DNA of 15,526 nucleotides from Bacillota bacterium (GTDB lineage Bacteria; Bacillota; Clostridia; Christensenellales; CAG-138): contig JAEYLA010000291.1 of NCBI GenBank assembly GCA_023461495.1, forward strand, positions 1 through 15,526. Reading direction: 5' to 3'. The position numbers and the translations under genes are program-made. Shown here piece after piece: positions 14,125 through 15,526 of this stretch. Under the pieces are notes generated by a model. The model saw only the letters and a program-made list of their open reading frames with translations, did no database searches and was not told the origin of the DNA. Position 1 is the stretch's first letter. Every line of letters starts with the position of its first letter.

Positions 14125-14694
14125 ATGCAGCGCTGTGATTGGTGCGGAACGGACGAGCTGTACATGCGGTACCACGATGAGGAATGGGGCGTGCCCGTAC
14201 ACGACGACAACAAGCACTTTGAGTTTCTTGTACTCGAATCTGCGCAGGCGGGGTTAAGCTGGTACACCATACTCAAAAAACGGGAAAACTACCGCAAGGC
14301 GTACGACGGATTTGATCCCAACAAAGTAGCCTCCTATGATGCAGCAAAAGTCAGCGCCCTATTGGACGATGCTGGGATTGTGCGCAACCGCAAAAAGATC
14401 GAAGCCTCTATTACAAACGCGCAAGCGTTTTTGGCGATCCAGCGGGAATTCGGCAGCTTTGACAATTACATCTGGGGCTTCGTGGGCGGGCGTCCCGTTG
14501 TCACCGACTATGTCTCCATCAGGGATGTGCCTGCCACCACGCTCCTTTCGGATGCTCTCAGCAAGGATTTAAAAAAACGCGGCATGCGCTTTTTCGGCTC
14601 CACCATCGTCTACGCGCATCTGCAGGCAACTGGCATTGTGAACGATCATACGAACGACTGCTTCCGAAAAGCGGCTTGCGCGGCGCTGGGATAA
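14125..14694 (+). CDS. tag: DNA-3-methyladenine glycosylase I
   Basis: A 189-residue base-excision repair enzyme that removes 3-methyladenine from alkylated DNA. Residues known from E. coli Tag fall at the same numbers: zinc ligands Cys4, His17, His175 and Cys179, and the base-recognising Glu38 (LVLESAQAGLSW). The helix-hairpin-helix-like core lies at about 60-150, with VNDHTNDC closing the zinc site. Length matches Tag (187). The ATG at 14125 is preferred over the in-frame ATG at 14101 because AAAGGGG ends 8 nt before it and the residue numbering then fits. Only 34 nt separate the start from the preceding terminator and I see no good promoter there, so expression may rely on read-through. 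A terminator follows. Confidence 0.95.
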   Translation: MQRCDWCGTDELYMRYHDEEWGVPVHDDNKHFEFLVLESAQAGLSWYTILKKRENYRKAYDGFDPNKVASYDAAKVSALLDDAGIVRNRKKIEASITNAQAFLAIQREFGSFDNYIWGFVGGRPVVTDYVSIRDVPATTLLSDALSKDLKKRGMRFFGSTIVYAHLQATGIVNDHTNDCFRKAACAALG

Positions 14695-14722
14695 GCGGTT
14701 CAGCTTTCACTGATTTTAGCAG

Positions 14723-14756
14723 GGCGCGGCTTTAAAAGCCACGCCTTTTCTTTTTT
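14723..14756 (+). terminator. Terminator after tag
   Basis: GGCGCGGCTT (14723-14732) pairs with AAGCCACGCC (14736-14745) with one C-A mismatch, followed by TTTTCTTTTTT. Confidence 0.8.
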
Positions 14757-14870
14757 AACTTGCGTGGCGGGCGCGGCTGCCGCCACATACAATCAAAAAA
14801 ACACATCTACTAAAAATCGCCATGCCAACATTTGCTGTCCCTGTTCTTCGATAAGCGAAAATCCTCCAAG

Positions 14871-14959
14871 CCATACTATAGACCGGACCACAGCGCTCCC
14901 ATTTGCTCCGAAGCGAAATTAAGCGCTGAACCTTTTTTTCGGTTTTCCGCATAGTATGG
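14871..14959. repeat. Concentric nested inverted repeat (structured RNA or cruciform candidate)
   Basis: Four stems share one centre near 14910-14915: CCATACTAT/ATAGTATGG (14871-14879 with 14951-14959, 9 bp perfect), ACCG/CGGT (14882-14885 with 14940-14943), CAGCGCT/AGCGCTG (14891-14897 with 14922-14928, 7 bp perfect) and TTTGCT/AGC-G-AAA (14902-14907 with 14912-14918, one bulge). Concentric arrangement is what a selected long hairpin would show. Parts of the plus strand (CTCCCAT, CCGAA, TTAAGC) recall 5S rRNA loop sequences, but the overall fold does not match 5S. Confidence 0.6.
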
Positions 14960-14996
14960 GGTATGCCGGCGCTTTTTAAATTTGCGCCGTCTTGCC

Positions 14997-15002
14997 AAGG
15001 AG
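14997..15002 (+). promoter_or_regulatory. RBS deciding the GTG start of the ytxC-like gene
   Basis: AAGGAG is followed by overlapping starts ATG (15010) and GTG (15012), written ATGTG. The ATG frame stops after eight codons at TAG (15034-15036); only the GTG frame is open to the window edge. Confidence 0.75.
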
Positions 15003-15011
15003 AGTGAACAT

Positions 15012-15526
15012 GTGCTCACACGCAGGATTGAAATAGGAGAATATGATATTGATGTGAAACGTCTGCTCGAGCGCAGGCTGCATCAGACTGCCCATCCATT
15101 CACGCTGATCCCCAATGGGGAGAGCGTAATCGCCGAGCTCAATGATCCGGGAGGGCTTGACGCGCTTTCTGTTGCCCTTGCGCTGCTCTTGTGCCGGGAC
15201 CTGTGCCAATGCGAGCTTGCAAAGCTCGTAAACCGTCTTCCGCTCACGCTGGTTGAAAAGCAGGCGGTGCTTTCGGATGCCATCCGCTGTGCGCGCAAGG
15301 TGGAGCGCCCGGGCGCTGTGCGCCGCGCGCTCAAATCCTATTTGGAGGAAGAAGATAGCCTGCACCTTTCGGGCTATATGCGCTTTCGCATGCCGGATAC
15401 CCTGAATTCCTGGCGATTATGCGTGCAAAGCGCATCCGAAGAATTGCTGCTGGAAAAAGAATATCTGGAGCTCATGGGCGTGCTGCGCGCGTTTGTGCAG
15501 GTAAAGCCCACCCGCGTGCGCGAGGT
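15012..15526 (+). CDS. ytxC: YtxC-like sporulation-associated protein (partial, runs off right edge)
   Basis: The first 171 residues of a cytosolic protein. The recognisable part is the C-terminal portion seen here: LHLSGYMRFRMPDTL, then a helix and LLLEKEYLELMGVLRAFV, which matches the pattern of clostridial and Bacillus YtxC proteins (F.RFRL.DY..., then EKEY.EF..LLR.FV). YtxC is annotated as a putative sporulation protein of unknown molecular function; in many Clostridia it precedes thrS. The first 100 residues hold a Cys-rich helical stretch (LLLCRDLCQCELAKLV) not diagnostic of anything I know. Start is GTG at 15012 with AAGGAG 9 nt upstream; an out-of-frame ATG overlaps it. No clear promoter is seen in the unusual region upstream. 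The end is not in the window. Confidence 0.78.
   Translation, partial: MLTRRIEIGEYDIDVKRLLERRLHQTAHPFTLIPNGESVIAELNDPGGLDALSVALALLLCRDLCQCELAKLVNRLPLTLVEKQAVLSDAIRCARKVERPGAVRRALKSYLEEEDSLHLSGYMRFRMPDTLNSWRLCVQSASEELLLEKEYLELMGVLRAFVQVKPTRVRE

Larger units (their letters stand above)
14757..15011. other. Intergenic region of lower GC without a convincing gene
   Basis: Between the tag terminator and the ytxC-like start. About 45% GC over 14781-14960 against mid-50s around it. It contains a hairpin GTGGCGG/CCGCCAC (14764-14786), the nested inverted repeat listed separately, and CGGCGC/GCGCCG (14967-14989). A 65-codon minus-strand frame (14755-14952) spans it but shows no family or RBS I trust. 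Possible readings are a small structured RNA, a dispersed intergenic repeat or a decayed insertion. Confidence 0.5.

Noticed and set aside
14764..14786. Hairpin GTGGCGG/CCGCCAC as a second terminator
   Set aside because: No T-run follows on either strand in the right place; the true terminator for tag ends at 14756.
14881..14930. Possible 5S rRNA
   Set aside because: Short stretches (CTCCCAT, CCGAA, TTAAGC) recall 5S loop sequences, but the required helix II partner upstream and the helix IV/V region downstream are missing.
14755..14952. 65-codon minus-strand frame in the low-GC island
   Set aside because: Coincides with the nested inverted repeat, has no recognisable family, and its composition (Arg, Ser, Trp, Cys scattered) looks like translation of non-coding DNA. 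Not listed as a gene, but a copy search would be worthwhile.
1..15526. CRISPR arrays, tRNA genes, insertion sequences, prophage genes
   Set aside because: No regularly spaced repeats, no cloverleaf sequences noticed by eye and no transposase, integrase or phage protein motifs in any frame examined.

Overview
The window looks like a chromosomal segment of a GC-rich (mid-50s percent by eye) Gram-positive anaerobe of the Clostridia. The lineage call rests on a YtxC-type sporulation protein at the right edge, a Na+-translocating decarboxylase beta subunit, a Firmicutes-style MarR plus heterodimeric ABC exporter operon, ZapA and strong Shine-Dalgarno sites. A Christensenellales-like genome would fit, but that is a guess. 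I see no rRNA, tRNA, CRISPR array, integrase or transposase.

Layout, left to right. (1) 1-3736, minus strand: marR, then two overlapping half-transporter genes of a heterodimeric ABC exporter; the second runs off the left edge. The promoter at 3788-3816 is followed by a palindromic operator, so MarR autoregulation is likely. (2) 3972-6816, plus: a DUF5058 membrane protein, a second six-helix membrane protein I do not recognise, and a membrane-anchored M20 metallopeptidase, forming an apparent transport-plus-hydrolysis operon ended by a bidirectional terminator. (3) 6883-7653, minus: a ZIP-family metal transporter with its own promoter. (4) 7783-9104, minus: decarboxylase beta subunit and a 43-residue gamma-like subunit, with no alpha or biotin-carrier gene beside them; the leader and promoter carry four copies of TGTGAAT. 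(5) 9389-10274, plus: zapA, then a 132-residue protein of unknown function built from two copies of one 52-residue unit. (6) 10440-11711, minus: a membrane-anchored HtrA protease with one PDZ domain. (7) 11920-14047, plus: PopT (DUF368, polyprenyl-phosphate transporter), acyl-ACP thioesterase and cyclophilin, in one apparent transcript. (8) 14125-14694, plus: 3-methyladenine DNA glycosylase I. (9) 14757-15011: an intergenic region of lower GC (about 45% for 14781-14960) with a concentric nested inverted repeat of about 89 nt and no convincing gene. (10) 15012 to the edge, plus: ytxC-like gene starting at GTG.

How the genes might work together. Several units concern the cell envelope: drug or lipid export (ABC pair), lipid-carrier recycling next to fatty-acyl release (PopT and thioesterase), envelope quality control (HtrA, cyclophilin) and division (ZapA). 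Others are metabolic: Na+ pumping by decarboxylation, metal uptake, and the DUF5058/M20 set, which may take up and hydrolyse a peptide or N-acylated amino acid. Least explained are the DUF5058/unknown/M20 operon, the tandem-repeat protein, the TGTGAAT cluster and the nested inverted repeat at 14871-14959.
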